From Teredinibacter turnerae (GTDB lineage: Bacteria; Pseudomonadota; Gammaproteobacteria; Pseudomonadales; Cellvibrionaceae), in NCBI RefSeq assembly GCF_037935975.1, contig NZ_CP149817.1:4216001-4280000 (forward strand): 64,000 nucleotides of DNA, in the 5' to 3' direction. Below, in pieces: positions 26,744 to 37,077 of this stretch (the first letter of the stretch is position 1; the number at the start of each line of letters is the position of its first letter). Both the position numbers and the translations under genes were made by a program. The notes below the pieces were generated by a model. It was not told where the DNA came from. It did not search any database and worked only from the letters and a program-made list of their open reading frames with translations.

Positions 26744-26764
26744 AGCGCCGCACAGAACGGCGCT
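26744..26764 (+). promoter_or_regulatory. Hairpin in the fabA-fabB spacer
   Basis: AGCGCCG/CGGCGCT (26744-26750 with 26758-26764), 7-base loop, followed by TTTCC. Could reduce read-through into fabB or stabilise the fabA message. A TACAAT at 26732-26737 just upstream could be a separate fabB -10, without a clear -35. Confidence 0.45.
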
Positions 26765-26794
26765 TTCCGATCTAGTCGATTTAAGAGGAAAACT

Positions 26795-28009
26795 ATGAAA
26801 CGCGTTGTCGTGACAGGCATGGGCATTGTCTCGTGTATAGGTAACGATCTGGACACAGTGCTGTCTTCGCTGAAAACCGGTAAATCCGGCATTAGCGCTA
26901 ACGAAAGCTACAAAGAGCATGGCTTCCGCAGCCTGGTATCCGGTTCTGTCAATCTCGACCTGAGCGAACATATTGATCGCAAAGTATTGCGTTTCATGGG
27001 TGATGCCGCGGGTTACGCCTATGTTGCCATGCAACAGGCGATAGCACACGCAGGCTTGACCGACGATATGGTGTCCAATGAACGAACCGGCATCATCATG
27101 GGGTCCGGTGGCGCCTCCACCAAAAGCGTGGTCGATTCAGCCGACGTTATGCGTGAGCGTGGGGTCAAGCGCGCCGGTCCTTACCGCGTGACCCAGACAA
27201 TGGGCAGCACCACCTCTGCCTGCCTCGCCACCCCGTTCAAAATCAAGGGGGTCAATTATTCTCTTTCCTCTGCTTGCGCCACATCCGCGCACTGCATTGG
27301 CAACGCGATGGAGTTAATTCAGCTCGGCAAACAAGACATTGTGTTCGCTGGCGGCGGCGAAGAAGAACACTGGACACTCACCGGCCTTTTCGATGCCATG
27401 GGCGCCTTGTCGACCAAATACAACGACACGCCTGAAACGGCATCCCGCCCATACGACGCCACCCGCGATGGCTTCGTTATCGCTGGCGGCGGTGGCTGTA
27501 TGGTTATTGAGTCGCTGGATCACGCTCTCGCTCGCGGCGCCACTATTTACGGTGAGCTCGTCGGCTACGGTGCAACGTCTGATGGTTACGACATGGTGGC
27601 ACCGTCTGGCGAAGGCGCTTCGCGCTGCATGCGCCAGGCGATGGCCAATGTTGAAGGCTCTATCGACTACATCAACTCTCACGGTACCAGCACGCCTGTG
27701 GGCGACCTCGCTGAATTGCGTGCGGTGCGGGAAGTCTTTGGTAGCAATACACCTGCGATCAGTTCAACGAAATCGCTGACAGGTCACTCGCTCGGCGCAA
27801 CCGGGGTTCAGGAAGCGATCTACACGGCGCTGATGATGCACCACGGCTTTATCGCCGGGTCTGCCAACATCGCAGAAATTGATCCAGAAGCCGCGGATTT
27901 GAATATTGTGAAAAACGCGGTAGATGCGGAAATTAATTTGGCGATGTCGAACAGCTTTGGCTTTGGCGGTACCAATGCCACCCTGATCTTAAGCAAATAC
28001 ACTGGCTAG
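26795..28009 (+). CDS. fabB: 3-oxoacyl-ACP synthase I
   Basis: Condensing enzyme that extends the cis-3-decenoyl chain. 404 residues; the Cys-His-His triad lies in [13 protein letters not shown] (Cys about 163), [11 protein letters not shown] and [12 protein letters not shown]. The start is preceded by AGAGGA. Forms the fabA-fabB unit. A long GC hairpin follows the stop. Confidence 0.98.
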   Translation: MKRVVVTGMGIVSCIGNDLDTVLSSLKTGKSGISANESYKEHGFRSLVSGSVNLDLSEHIDRKVLRFMGDAAGYAYVAMQQAIAHAGLTDDMVSNERTGIIMGSGGASTKSVVDSADVMRERGVKRAGPYRVTQTMGSTTSACLATPFKIKGVNYSLSSACATSAHCIGNAMELIQLGKQDIVFAGGGEEEHWTLTGLFDAMGALSTKYNDTPETASRPYDATRDGFVIAGGGGCMVIESLDHALARGATIYGELVGYGATSDGYDMVAPSGEGASRCMRQAMANVEGSIDYINSHGTSTPVGDLAELRAVREVFGSNTPAISSTKSLTGHSLGATGVQEAIYTALMMHHGFIAGSANIAEIDPEAADLNIVKNAVDAEINLAMSNSFGFGGTNATLILSKYTG

Positions 28010-28033
28010 CAACTGCCGTTTCCAGATCATCCA

Positions 28034-28063
28034 CCGACGCAGGTATCCATTAACCTGCGTCGG
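28034..28063 (+). terminator. Long hairpin downstream of fabB, no T-tract
   Basis: Perfect 11-bp stem CCGACGCAGGT/ACCTGCGTCGG and an 8-base loop. No U-tract follows; likely a 3'-end stabiliser or Rho-assisted terminator. Confidence 0.6.
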
Positions 28064-28146
28064 AGCTACATCCGACCCTGAACTCCCGCCCTGCAAAACT
28101 CTTCGACACACCAAACCTCATACAGCCCGTACCAGTTTACCGCGCA

Positions 28147-29025
28147 CTAACTCCGCTTTACCTTACGCAAGTCGGGTACAAGATCGTTTTTATGTAGCCA
28201 TCGTTTAATTTGGCTTTTAAAGCCGTGACGCCAGGAAGGGAATTGAATTCCAAAATCGTCAGTGCAACGCCGCCCTAAAAAGTTAGCGGAGCCCGCTAGT
28301 AACCGCTCACTTTCTCTTCCTGCGCTGACATTAGGCATCGCAATATCAAGATCGGCTTCGCTGTTGATCATGCGGATAATGGTGTCCACCAGCTCGGCCT
28401 CGGAACAACTATCTGAGGCGCGGAGGTTGAAAACACCCCAGTTTTCTGCCGAGCAGAAGATTTGCTGAGTGATAGCAACAAGACACTGGACCACGTAGCT
28501 CGAGTGAACCAGCGTAAGGTCGTGGTGATCGGAAACGGTTTTTAAATTGCCCGCGAGCAGCGCTGGGTTAATCTCATCAAACAAACAACCGCGCACGCTA
28601 TCCAGTACCCACGGCAAACGCAAGACCAGCGCTTTTTCTGCTGCCACCGCAGCTTGCTCCGAACGGGCAAATGACGTGGCCGCCCCCTCAACAAGTTCCT
28701 CGCCGACACCCGCGTCCCGATAGAACGGCCCGAGCGCTTCGAAAGAAGACAGCTGAATAACGGGCAAAGCGCGATCCTTTGCGGCCTGCGCGATAGCAGA
28801 TGCAGCATCTATGTCGCGCTCGCTGGCAGTACGGTATTGTTCTGTAAAGTTTACAACCAGGTTTGGACTTTTTTCTCGGATGTAACCGGTTATCGCCGAA
28901 GTATCGGTCCAATCCAGGTTATCTTCGCTCGGGGTGAGCAGGACGAAAGGGTGATCCTCCATTGCTGCCAGGAATAAGGCAGCGAGATCTGACTGTTGCT
29001 GGCGCACCAGAATCCGATAACTCAA
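28147..29025 (-). CDS. RmlD-like short-chain dehydrogenase fold protein, probably not a reductase
   Basis: 292 residues resembling dTDP-4-dehydrorhamnose reductase (RmlD)/sugar nucleotide-binding proteins: LVVNFTEQYRTASERD corresponds to the NCAAYTAVDKAE region, and RLPWVLDS to the RTSWVY block. The N-terminal glycine loop is absent (RILVRQQQSDLA), and the catalytic YxxxK is F119xxxE123 (SFARSEQAA), so NAD(P)-dependent reduction is unlikely. It may bind a sugar nucleotide or act as a regulatory subunit. It follows ssb on the same strand with a gap of about 74 bases. Confidence 0.62.
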   Translation of the reverse strand: MSYRILVRQQQSDLAALFLAAMEDHPFVLLTPSEDNLDWTDTSAITGYIREKSPNLVVNFTEQYRTASERDIDAASAIAQAAKDRALPVIQLSSFEALGPFYRDAGVGEELVEGAATSFARSEQAAVAAEKALVLRLPWVLDSVRGCLFDEINPALLAGNLKTVSDHHDLTLVHSSYVVQCLVAITQQIFCSAENWGVFNLRASDSCSEAELVDTIIRMINSEADLDIAMPNVSAGRESERLLAGSANFLGRRCTDDFGIQFPSWRHGFKSQIKRWLHKNDLVPDLRKVKRS

Positions 29026-29099
29026 GCAGGCTCCTCAAGTGATAGTTGAATTAACGTGCCGAAACCTTCGCGGTTTCGGCAGCCAAAGCAGTGCGCTTC

Positions 29100-29603
29100 T
29101 TAGAAGGGGATATCGTCGTCGAAGCTGTCCATTGACGGTGGCGCCGAAGGTGGCGCTTGCTGCGGAGCCGGAGCCTGCCGGGGTGCCTGCGGCTGATGCT
29201 GCTGTGGTGCGGGAGCATCGTAGCCACCGCCGCCGCCGCCATATCCTTGCCCCTCGCCAGCGCCGCGCGCGTCTAACATTTGCATTTCGCTTGCAACAAT
29301 TTCCGTAGAATACCGATCCTGACCCTGCTGATCCTGCCACTTGCGCGTGCGCAGAGAGCCCTCTACATAAACTTTGCTACCTTTACGCAGATATTCTCCT
29401 GCGATCTCAGCCAGACGACCAAAGAATGCAACACGATGCCACTCTGTTCGCTCCTGGTTCTGTCCTGTTTGCTTATCCTTCCAGCTCTCGGAAGTCGCGA
29501 TACTGATATTCGTTACTGCGCCGCCTGAAGGCATATAGCGCGTTTCCGGGTCCTGGCCGAGATTACCAACCAAAATTACCTTGTTAACACCTCTCGTAGC
29601 CAC
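29100..29603 (-). CDS. ssb: Single-stranded DNA-binding protein
   Basis: 167 residues: OB fold (1 to about 110, with [18 protein letters not shown] and [19 protein letters not shown]), a Gly/Pro/Gln-rich linker and the acidic tip DSFDDDIPF that recruits repair and replication partners. It starts with GTG, preceded by AGGAGG with a 5-base spacing. Follows the YajR-like gene and lies near uvrA, as in many gammaproteobacteria. No LexA box of the CTGT-N8-ACAG type was seen upstream. Confidence 0.97.
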   Translation of the reverse strand: MATRGVNKVILVGNLGQDPETRYMPSGGAVTNISIATSESWKDKQTGQNQERTEWHRVAFFGRLAEIAGEYLRKGSKVYVEGSLRTRKWQDQQGQDRYSTEIVASEMQMLDARGAGEGQGYGGGGGGYDAPAPQQHQPQAPRQAPAPQQAPPSAPPSMDSFDDDIPF

Positions 29604-29693
29604 ATTGCCCTCCTACTGTTTCAATGACTAAATTCTCATGTGCAAGCGATCAATTTTAACGGCTTTTTACCGTCAAAGCTTGCTTTTATATGC

Positions 29694-31040
29694 CTAAACT
29701 TCTGTACCCACTACGTGCGCGAGCTGCTGTTGGTCCAACGCTTGGCGATCTACCTTCAGGTATAGCAAACCTTCCTCGGGCACCATGAGTGCTTCCGCAA
29801 CGCCGGTTACCGAGAGTACAGCGGGCGTGCGGGCAAAGTCACCCCCCACATTAATACAGATACTGGTTAAATAACGCGGCGCCTGCATAAAAATTGCGAC
29901 CAACAACCATACCGCGGTTACCGTGGCGGCAACAAACAAAACGGCTGTAGCCGAATGTTGCTCGAGTAGCCAACCGCCCAAGGTGCCGCCAGCAAAAGCG
30001 CCGAGAAACTGACTGGTAGAGTACAGGCCCATAGCCGTGCCTTTAGCGCCCGCCGGCGCGACCTTAGAAACAAGCGATGGCAGCGTGGCCTCCAACAGGT
30101 TAAACGCGACAAAAAACAACAGCAGCAACGTAATAACCACCATTGCAGTCGCGTGCCACAGCGCCAATGCCACTAGCGCTACCCCTAGCAAAAAGATAGC
30201 GAGCAGAAAAACCTGCTTGACCATGCGTTTGCGCTCGGCGAGCATCATAAACGGCATCATGATAATTAGAGCGCCCAACAACAGGCCGAGATAAATATGC
30301 CAGTGGCTTTCCCTCGCGATACCTAAGCCACTCTCCAGAATACGCGGTACCACCACGAATGCCGACATAAGCACAAAATGGAGGCTGAAGATGCCTAAAT
30401 TTAGCCGCAACAACTGAGGGTTCTGTGCTGTTTTGCCCATCAAGGCTGGAATCGCTCCAGAATCCCTATGACTCTTACCCGCGGGCTGTGCAGGCTTGGG
30501 CACCACGAACAAAAGCACCAGCACGCCCAGCAATGCCAACCCGCAAGTGACAAAAAAGACACCTGACAAACCGGCGACGGACGCCAATACCGGCCCGAGT
30601 ACCATCGCAATGGAAAATGACAGCCCGATAGAAGCCCCGATAGCCGCCATCGCTTTCGTGCGGTTGTCCTCCGTTGTGAGATCCGCCACCATGGCCATGA
30701 TCGCGCTGGCGATTGCTCCGGCACCTTGTAGCGCCCGCCCGATGATCAGCCCTTCAATCGAAGTCGCGGAGCCTGCCACCAGACTGCCGATGGCAAAAAT
30801 AAGCAACCCTATTAAGATCACAGGTTTGCGGCCAAAGAGATCAGACAGTAAGCCGAGTGGAATCTGAAAAACAGCCTGAGTAAGCCCGTAAGCCCCAAGT
30901 GCAACACCAAGCAGAAACGGGGTCGCTCCTGCGTATCCATCGCCATAAAGCATCATAACCGGCAGGACCATAAACAGACCTAGCATCCGGAATGCGTAAA
31001 GCAGGGAAAGTGACGCAACAGATTTAACCTGTGAGTGCAA
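29694..31040 (-). CDS. YajR-like MFS transporter
   Basis: 448-residue major facilitator with 12 membrane helices and a C-terminal soluble domain (from about residue 390) like the YAM domain of E. coli YajR. The first helices, FRMLGLFMVLPVMMLYGDGY and QAVFQIPLGLLSDLFGRKP (motif A), align closely with YajR, as does RALQGAGAIASAIMA. I chose TTG at 31040, 9 bases after AGGA; a longer frame would add 37 residues with no family resemblance. A proton-coupled drug or metabolite exporter; the substrate is unknown. Confidence 0.85.
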   Translation of the reverse strand: MHSQVKSVASLSLLYAFRMLGLFMVLPVMMLYGDGYAGATPFLLGVALGAYGLTQAVFQIPLGLLSDLFGRKPVILIGLLIFAIGSLVAGSATSIEGLIIGRALQGAGAIASAIMAMVADLTTEDNRTKAMAAIGASIGLSFSIAMVLGPVLASVAGLSGVFFVTCGLALLGVLVLLFVVPKPAQPAGKSHRDSGAIPALMGKTAQNPQLLRLNLGIFSLHFVLMSAFVVVPRILESGLGIARESHWHIYLGLLLGALIIMMPFMMLAERKRMVKQVFLLAIFLLGVALVALALWHATAMVVITLLLLFFVAFNLLEATLPSLVSKVAPAGAKGTAMGLYSTSQFLGAFAGGTLGGWLLEQHSATAVLFVAATVTAVWLLVAIFMQAPRYLTSICINVGGDFARTPAVLSVTGVAEALMVPEEGLLYLKVDRQALDQQQLAHVVGTEV

Positions 31041-31321
31041 AATATGGCTTCCTGTGAAAATGGAAAAGGAGGCGATTTTAGCAGCCTGATGCCCTAGGTA
31101 ACACAGAACTGTTTTACCCCGCGAGAAATTGGACACCAAATATGCTAACAATTATATACGCGCCACCTTAAAACCAGAGGTATTAGGACTCTGTGAAAAG
31201 CGCGTTTTTTTCAACACTTAAGAATTAGATAAATGCGGAATTGGCACGTTTTTAATAATCCTTTTTGGTACTGCATGAAACAAATATGGGTTACAATGCT
31301 TTGTGATTCCGTCCCTAAAAG

Positions 31322-32062
31322 GTGGAAGAGATAACAACAATAAACAATTCGGACGCTGGCTGCGAAGTCAGTTGTACCCCAAGCTACTCAGGTATTCACG
31401 TGTCTTTACTAGAATCGGACACCACAGGACAAGGTCAACAGATCGTTTTATTCTCAGCGAACAGCAGCCTGCAAACTGGCCTGCTGGCGAAGCTTATTGG
31501 TGACGAGCTGAAGCTGGATTGCAGTGTGCACAGGGAGCTGAAAAGCGTTCCAGGTAACACATCCGTACTGCTTATAGATTGCAATGGCCAGGATTTAGAA
31601 AACCTCAGCAAGTATGTTCGCGAAATTCAGGATTCTTTCGAGTCAGTAACCGCCGCGTTGCTGAACGCAGAATACGAAAGCGAGCAGGAAAGCCTGCTGG
31701 AATGGCCATGTGTTTCGGGCCTGTTTTATGTTGATACAGAGCAGGAGCAGCTGATCCGCGGCTTGAAGTGCCTGCTCGATGGCGATTTCTGGGTGCCCAG
31801 GCGCCTGCTCCATACCTTCCTGGACAAAAACAGGAAAGCGCCATCTAACATTAAGCGCCCTAATGTGAAACTCACTAAGCGTGAAAAACAGATACTTAAA
31901 CTGATAAAAGATGGCGCGACAAACGCCGACATATCAGAAGCGCTATCGGTAAGTGAGCACACAGTTAAAAGCCATTTGTACAACGTGTACAAGAAAATTG
32001 GCGTGCGCAACCGTCTCGAAGCCAGTAATTGGGTGCGGGACATGGATGACCTCGAAGACTGA
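31322..32062 (+). CDS. CsgD/VpsT-like LuxR-family transcriptional regulator
   Basis: 246-residue regulator. An atypical receiver-like N-terminal domain (about 38-165, with D86 at the usual phospho-Asp place but without the full acidic set) is joined to a LuxR helix-turn-helix (about 183-245, KLTKREKQILKLIKDGATNA and SEHTVKSHLYNVYKKI). It matches CsgD over the WPxxSGLFY and HTH blocks. At the position of the VpsT c-di-GMP motif W[FLM][TS]R this protein reads WVPR (157-160); CsgD has YFTQ. Members control biofilm matrix genes. GTG start, ribosome binding site weak. It is divergent from the YajR-like gene. Confidence 0.85.
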   Translation: MEEITTINNSDAGCEVSCTPSYSGIHVSLLESDTTGQGQQIVLFSANSSLQTGLLAKLIGDELKLDCSVHRELKSVPGNTSVLLIDCNGQDLENLSKYVREIQDSFESVTAALLNAEYESEQESLLEWPCVSGLFYVDTEQEQLIRGLKCLLDGDFWVPRRLLHTFLDKNRKAPSNIKRPNVKLTKREKQILKLIKDGATNADISEALSVSEHTVKSHLYNVYKKIGVRNRLEASNWVRDMDDLED

Positions 32063-32102
32063 CCCTCCCCCGGGCAGCACACGCTCCCACCTGTCCTAGT
32101 GG

Positions 32103-32132
32103 AAAAAAACCCGGCTCAGTGCCGGGTTTTTT
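32103..32132 (+). terminator. Intrinsic terminator after the CsgD-like gene
   Basis: AACCCGGC/GCCGGGTT stem with a 5-base loop and A-run/T-run flanks. Confidence 0.92.
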
Positions 32133-32197
32133 ACGCTCACGACTCACCGCAACTTCTGCCTGTGGTGGGTAATTAAACTTCATCACTCTCAACAGCG

Positions 32198-32203
32198 TAT
32201 AAT
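32198..32203 (+). promoter_or_regulatory. Candidate -10 of uvrA
   Basis: TATAAT 33 bases before the uvrA start, with no good -35. No LexA box found. Confidence 0.35.
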
Positions 32204-32236
32204 TCTCGTTTACGCCAACATTCGACGGAATTTTAA

Positions 32237-35065
32237 GTGGACAGCATAGTAGTACGCGGTGCCCGCACCCATAACCTGAAAAATATCGACCTGCAACTTC
32301 CGCGGGACAAACTCATCGTCATTACCGGTCTGTCCGGATCCGGGAAGTCATCCCTTGCGTTCGACACCCTTTATGCAGAGGGGCAGCGACGGTATGTTGA
32401 GTCCCTATCGACATATGCTCGACAATTCCTTTCCATGATGGACAAGCCCGATGTCGATCATATCGAAGGTTTGAGCCCCGCAATTTCGATCGAACAAAAG
32501 TCCACTTCCCACAACCCCCGGTCAACTGTCGGCACTATCACAGAGATATACGACTACCTGCGCTTGTTGTTTGCCCGCGTTGGTGAACCACGCTGTCCAG
32601 AACATGGTGAACCTCTTGCCGCACAGACAGTTTCTGAAATGGTCGACCAGGTGCTGACCATGCCCGAAGGCAGTAAAACGATGCTGTTGGCACCGATTAT
32701 TCGCGAGCGCAAGGGAGAGCATTTACACGTATTCGAAAATTTACGTAGAGACGGTTTTATCCGCGCGCGCATTAACGGTTTAGTCGTCGACCTGGATGAT
32801 ACACCCAAACTGGACAAGCGAAAAAAGCACACCATCGAAGTTGTTGTCGACCGTTTTAAAATACGGGAAGACATTAAAATCCGTCTGGCAGAATCCTTCG
32901 AGACCGCGCTTAACCTCGCTGAAGGCATCGCGATAATTGCAGATATGGACGGCACCGCGCCAGACCAGATTTTTTCGGCGAAACACTCGTGTCCAATATG
33001 CGACTACTCTCTCGCAGAACTGGAACCGCGCCTTTTTTCTTTTAATAATCCAGCGGGGGCTTGCAGCACCTGCGATGGCTTGGGTGTTAAACAGTTTTTC
33101 TCTGAAGGCAAGCTCATTCAATTTCCGGAGTCATCACTCGCAGAAGGTGCAATTCGCGGGTGGGACAGGCGCAACCTGTATTATTTTCATATGCTCACGT
33201 CGCTCGCCGAGCACTACGGATTTGACATTGACAAACCCTGGAAAAAACTCGCAAAAAAACACCGCGAAGTCATTCTTCATGGTTCGAATGGCGAAACAAT
33301 CGACTTTAGTTATGCCAATGATCGTGGCGATGTCTACCACCGCAATCATGCGTTTGAAGGTGTTATCCCGAACCTTGAGCGGCGTTACCGCGATACCGAC
33401 TCTAATTCAGTACGTGAGGAACTGGCTAAATTCTTGTCCACCATGAATTGCCCAAGTTGCGATGGGGCGCGTTTGAAAAAAGATGCCCGGCATGTGTTTA
33501 TCGATGAACACAACCTGCCAGACATTACCAGCTTTCCTGTGGCAGAAGCCTGCGACTATTTCGCAGCCCTGACATTTACCGGCAGCCGCCAGGAAATCGC
33601 TGAAAAAATTCTAAAAGAAATACGCGACCGCTACAAATTCCTGAATGACGTCGGCTTAAATTACTTAACATTAAATCGCAGTGCCGACACACTTTCTGGT
33701 GGTGAGGCACAACGTATACGACTAGCCAGTCAAATTGGTGCCGGGCTGGTTGGCGTAATGTACATACTCGATGAGCCATCTATAGGACTGCACCAACGAG
33801 ACAACGATCGCCTACTCCAAACACTCACTCACTTGCGCGACCTGGGCAACACCGTGATCGTTGTCGAGCACGATGAAGATGCCATCCGCACTGCCGATTA
33901 CGTGGTCGATATTGGCCCTGGGGCAGGCGTGCACGGTGGTGAAGTCATTGCCCAGGGCACATTTAAACAGGTACTCAAGAACAAGCATTCTCTCACTGCC
34001 GACTATCTTTCCGGACGCAAGCAAATTGCTATCCCCCAGATACGACATAAGGGCGACCCGGAAAAGCAGCTCGTTTTAACCGGCGCACGGGGGAACAATC
34101 TACAGAACGTCGATCTTAAAATTCCGATTGGAGTTATGACCTGTATTACCGGCGTGTCAGGTTCTGGCAAATCAACTTTAATCAATGCCACCCTTTACCC
34201 TCTGGCCGCAACTGAACTAAACGGGGCCACCACCCTAACCCCGGCAGACCACGACAGCATCGCGGGTTTGGACCTGCTCGATAAGTGTGTCGATATCGAT
34301 CAAAGTCCTATAGGCCGTACGCCGCGTTCTAACCCCGCAACCTATACCGGCATTTTTACGCCTATGCGGGAGCTTTTTTCCGGAACACAAGAAGCTCGCT
34401 CCAGGGGATACAAACCCGGCAGATTCAGTTTTAATGTTAAAGGTGGCCGATGTGAAGCCTGCCAGGGCGACGGCGTGGTAAAAGTGGAAATGCACTTCCT
34501 GCCCGACGTGTATGTGCCGTGCGATGTGTGTAAAGGCAAACGCTACAATCGCGAAACATTAGAAATTCGTTACAAGGGGAAAAATATTCACGAATGTCTT
34601 GATATGACAGTCGAAGATGCCCGCGAATTTTTTGATGCGATACCCGCAATTTCAAAAAAATTGCAAACACTCATGGACGTAGGTTTGTCCTACATTCGTC
34701 TTGGGCAAGCCGCAACTACGCTGTCTGGTGGCGAAGCTCAACGGGTTAAACTGAGCCGGGAACTATCCAAAAGAGACACCGGGAAAACGCTATACATTCT
34801 TGATGAGCCGACCACTGGCCTGCATTTTCACGATATTCAACAGCTGCTTTCGGTACTTCATAAACTCCGTGATCACGGCAATACCATCGTTGTTATTGAG
34901 CACAACCTGGATGTGATCAAAACTGCGGACTGGATTGTCGATTTGGGGCCAGAAGGCGGGAGCGGTGGAGGCCAAATAATCGCTGAAGGCACGCCCGAAC
35001 AGGTCGCTAAAAAACGCGTTTCCCATACCGGGCGATTTCTAAAACCACTGCTGAGCAACAGCTAG
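32237..35065 (+). CDS. uvrA: Excinuclease ABC subunit A
   Basis: Damage-recognition ATPase of nucleotide excision repair. 942 residues with two ABC modules: Walker [10 protein letters not shown] at about 33-41 and GVSGSGKST near 640, signature [12 protein letters not shown] and [15 protein letters not shown], Walker [11 protein letters not shown] and [10 protein letters not shown], and zinc-binding Cys clusters (CPIC...CSTC; CEAC...CDVC). GTG start, GGAA upstream. Its terminator overlaps the end of the convergent lipoprotein gene. Confidence 0.98.
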   Translation: MDSIVVRGARTHNLKNIDLQLPRDKLIVITGLSGSGKSSLAFDTLYAEGQRRYVESLSTYARQFLSMMDKPDVDHIEGLSPAISIEQKSTSHNPRSTVGTITEIYDYLRLLFARVGEPRCPEHGEPLAAQTVSEMVDQVLTMPEGSKTMLLAPIIRERKGEHLHVFENLRRDGFIRARINGLVVDLDDTPKLDKRKKHTIEVVVDRFKIREDIKIRLAESFETALNLAEGIAIIADMDGTAPDQIFSAKHSCPICDYSLAELEPRLFSFNNPAGACSTCDGLGVKQFFSEGKLIQFPESSLAEGAIRGWDRRNLYYFHMLTSLAEHYGFDIDKPWKKLAKKHREVILHGSNGETIDFSYANDRGDVYHRNHAFEGVIPNLERRYRDTDSNSVREELAKFLSTMNCPSCDGARLKKDARHVFIDEHNLPDITSFPVAEACDYFAALTFTGSRQEIAEKILKEIRDRYKFLNDVGLNYLTLNRSADTLSGGEAQRIRLASQIGAGLVGVMYILDEPSIGLHQRDNDRLLQTLTHLRDLGNTVIVVEHDEDAIRTADYVVDIGPGAGVHGGEVIAQGTFKQVLKNKHSLTADYLSGRKQIAIPQIRHKGDPEKQLVLTGARGNNLQNVDLKIPIGVMTCITGVSGSGKSTLINATLYPLAATELNGATTLTPADHDSIAGLDLLDKCVDIDQSPIGRTPRSNPATYTGIFTPMRELFSGTQEARSRGYKPGRFSFNVKGGRCEACQGDGVVKVEMHFLPDVYVPCDVCKGKRYNRETLEIRYKGKNIHECLDMTVEDAREFFDAIPAISKKLQTLMDVGLSYIRLGQAATTLSGGEAQRVKLSRELSKRDTGKTLYILDEPTTGLHFHDIQQLLSVLHKLRDHGNTIVVIEHNLDVIKTADWIVDLGPEGGSGGGQIIAEGTPEQVAKKRVSHTGRFLKPLLSNS

Positions 35066-35073
35066 GCTGGCAT

Positions 35074-35100
35074 TGGGCGTTTATTTAACGCCCAGCTTTT
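35074..35100 (+). terminator. Terminator of uvrA overlapping the convergent gene end
   Basis: Stem TGGGCGTT/AACGCCCA (35074-35081 with 35087-35094) followed by GCTTTT. The loop and right arm contain the stop codon and last codons of the minus-strand gene. Confidence 0.75.
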
Positions 35101-35449
35101 CGTGGAACTCTTTACGAAACTCTCCAACTTTTTTCAGCGCTTCGGCAATGGCAGCGTCATTACCGCTGGCAATTGCCGCTTCAAGTTGGGCCAGAACATC
35201 TTGCGTTTTTTCCATGCCCTCATCAAAAACCGGCTGGTCTTCCGGCATAATTTTTTGCTGAATCGCAATATCCAGTGCACCTTTGAACGCAGCCAGTTCT
35301 TCTTGTAGCTTCGCTTTATCAGTTTCGTTCCGCATGGCTTTAAAAGAATCGCCCATGGTTTCCATCGCTTCATGAAGTTCACTATGACGGGAACAGCCCG
35401 CTATCACAGTAAAAACAAGTGCAATGACTAAAAGTGCACGCTTGTGCAT
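35081..35449 (-). CDS. Cytochrome b562-like lipoprotein
   Basis: 122 residues. The signal peptide ends in the lipobox VIAGC with C19; Ser at +2 would allow transport to the outer membrane. The mature part is a four-helix bundle like cytochrome b562: the N-terminal heme-ligand Met context NMETL is matched by AMETM (M29), and the C-terminal His context YHQKY by FHEKLG (H116), so both axial ligands appear conserved. No CxxCH is present, so heme would be non-covalent. A periplasmic electron carrier or heme buffer is likely; the function of b562 is itself unsettled. Downstream of glgA's end on the same strand? No: glgA lies upstream of it only in coordinate order and transcription of glgA runs toward this gene, 28 bases away. 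Confidence 0.75.
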   Translation of the reverse strand: MHKRALLVIALVFTVIAGCSRHSELHEAMETMGDSFKAMRNETDKAKLQEELAAFKGALDIAIQQKIMPEDQPVFDEGMEKTQDVLAQLEAAIASGNDAAIAEALKKVGEFRKEFHEKLGVK

Positions 35450-35477
35450 GGTGGTATCTCCCCAGTTATTAAAAAGA

Positions 35478-37040
35478 TTAATTAGTTTCTATATATAATT
35501 CGTTAACGTAGCGTTCAGCAACCGCTTGCCAGTCAAAGCGAACCTCGGCAGCTGCCGCCCCCACATCTTTTACCGACTTGGGATCGCTCTCGTGCACGGA
35601 CAGTATACGACAGAATTCTATCAGCATCGCCTGCGCCTGAGCTTGAGCGTTTTCTCCGTTAAAACAAAAACCGGTCTTTTGATGATCGACAGTGTCCCGC
35701 AAACCACCCACGCCATTCACCAAACAAGGTTGCCCTGCGCGCATTGCCAACATTTGACTTATTCCGCAGGGTTCGAATGAGCTTGGCATCAAAAAGAGGT
35801 CGCCATACCGATAAATGTTCAATGACAATTCTGCAGAGAAACCGTTGAGAAAAATAAAATTTTCATAATCTCCGCTAAGTTTAAGCATCGCCTCTTCGAG
35901 ATAACTCGAACCGCTACCCAACATAATAAATTGGCCGCGATCACCGAGCGCATCCAGCATTTCTTCCAACGCGAGCTTACCTGAAGGAAGACGGGTAACC
36001 AGCAGAGCCGCCTTTTGTTCCGTTAAACGGCCCACAAAAGTAACATTAAAACCGCGAGTCTTTTTCGCAGCCCACTGATGCAACCGTTTGCTCGCCACAA
36101 AATGAGCGCTTGCCAGCACAGGCGAGCGACTCGCCCATTGCACCAGACTTTCTTGCGCGACAGAGACCAGTTTCTTCTTCGCAGGCGCGGCATAACGCAC
36201 ACCTTTGGGGTATTCGCAACCGTTAATAATCCCTATTAATTCACCCGCATCGCTACGTTGCTGAAGGTCGCCCTCCAAGCCCTCACCGCCGTATATGCCC
36301 AACGGGTGATTGCTGGGGCGGAGTATCTCTTCTGCGTAGGTGGGAGACACGGTATGCACCCGATCTGCAAGGCGAATTGCAGCGCGCATCGGGTTCACGC
36401 AAAATGGATTGTGGGTGTCACAGATTTGCAGTCCGTCATAGTAAAGCTGGGGATACCATGCTTCTAACGATGAGGGGTCGTTTTTAAATGGCCTGACGCC
36501 TTGCATCGCGAGATTATGAATGGTGTATACCGTACGAATCTCATCGAAACTTTTGTATTCAGGCGCAAAACGAAGCAGAATCAGCAAGAAAGCCGAATGC
36601 CAGTCGTGGCAATGAATTACATCGGGACGCGCAATTGCGCCTAAACGTAGCGCTTCTGCTACGGCCAAGCAAAAAAACGCGAATTTAGTTGCATCCGTAG
36701 CGAAAGGCTGATGTTCGTCGTTGCAATACACCACCTCCCCCTGTGGCGCGAATGCGGGATGGTGAAGAACATAATTGCTAACGCCAGATTCGGACGGGAC
36801 TTTGAATAGCTGGACACGAGAGTTCACACCGCCAAAAAATACATTGAATTCCGTACATATTTCTATATCGGGAAGCCGTGCTAAAAAACCGTAAGAGGGA
36901 ATGATCACGTCGACAGAGGTACCGATTCCCGTAAGCGCAGCGGGTATATCCCGCAACACATCTGCCACTCCGCCAACTTTTGCCCCACGCAGCGCATCAT
37001 TCTCCGCTGCGATCATTAAAACTCGTTTGTCGTAATTCAT
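35478..37040 (-). CDS. glgA: Glycogen synthase (ADP-glucose)
   Basis: Extends alpha-1,4-glucan from ADP-glucose. 520-residue GT5 enzyme; the KxGG ADP-glucose loop is AKVGGVADV at about 20-28, and the C-terminal E-x7-E-like region SFEPCGISQMLAMRAGQPCL holds the retaining-GT motif. Last gene of the malQ-glgB-glgX-glgP-glgC-glgA run, 37 bases after glgC. Confidence 0.95.
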   Translation of the reverse strand: MNYDKRVLMIAAENDALRGAKVGGVADVLRDIPAALTGIGTSVDVIIPSYGFLARLPDIEICTEFNVFFGGVNSRVQLFKVPSESGVSNYVLHHPAFAPQGEVVYCNDEHQPFATDATKFAFFCLAVAEALRLGAIARPDVIHCHDWHSAFLLILLRFAPEYKSFDEIRTVYTIHNLAMQGVRPFKNDPSSLEAWYPQLYYDGLQICDTHNPFCVNPMRAAIRLADRVHTVSPTYAEEILRPSNHPLGIYGGEGLEGDLQQRSDAGELIGIINGCEYPKGVRYAAPAKKKLVSVAQESLVQWASRSPVLASAHFVASKRLHQWAAKKTRGFNVTFVGRLTEQKAALLVTRLPSGKLALEEMLDALGDRGQFIMLGSGSSYLEEAMLKLSGDYENFIFLNGFSAELSLNIYRYGDLFLMPSSFEPCGISQMLAMRAGQPCLVNGVGGLRDTVDHQKTGFCFNGENAQAQAQAMLIEFCRILSVHESDPKSVKDVGAAAAEVRFDWQAVAERYVNELYIETN

Positions 37041-37077
37041 TAACTGCGTTTGCCGTATTGCTGGAATCTTAAGAGGA

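Noticed and set aside
31041-31151. 37-codon extension of the YajR-like transporter
   Set aside because: The extra residues do not fit the family, and AGGA precedes the TTG chosen as start.
32063-32236. LexA box upstream of uvrA
   Set aside because: No CTGT-N8-ACAG match was found between the terminator and the start codon.
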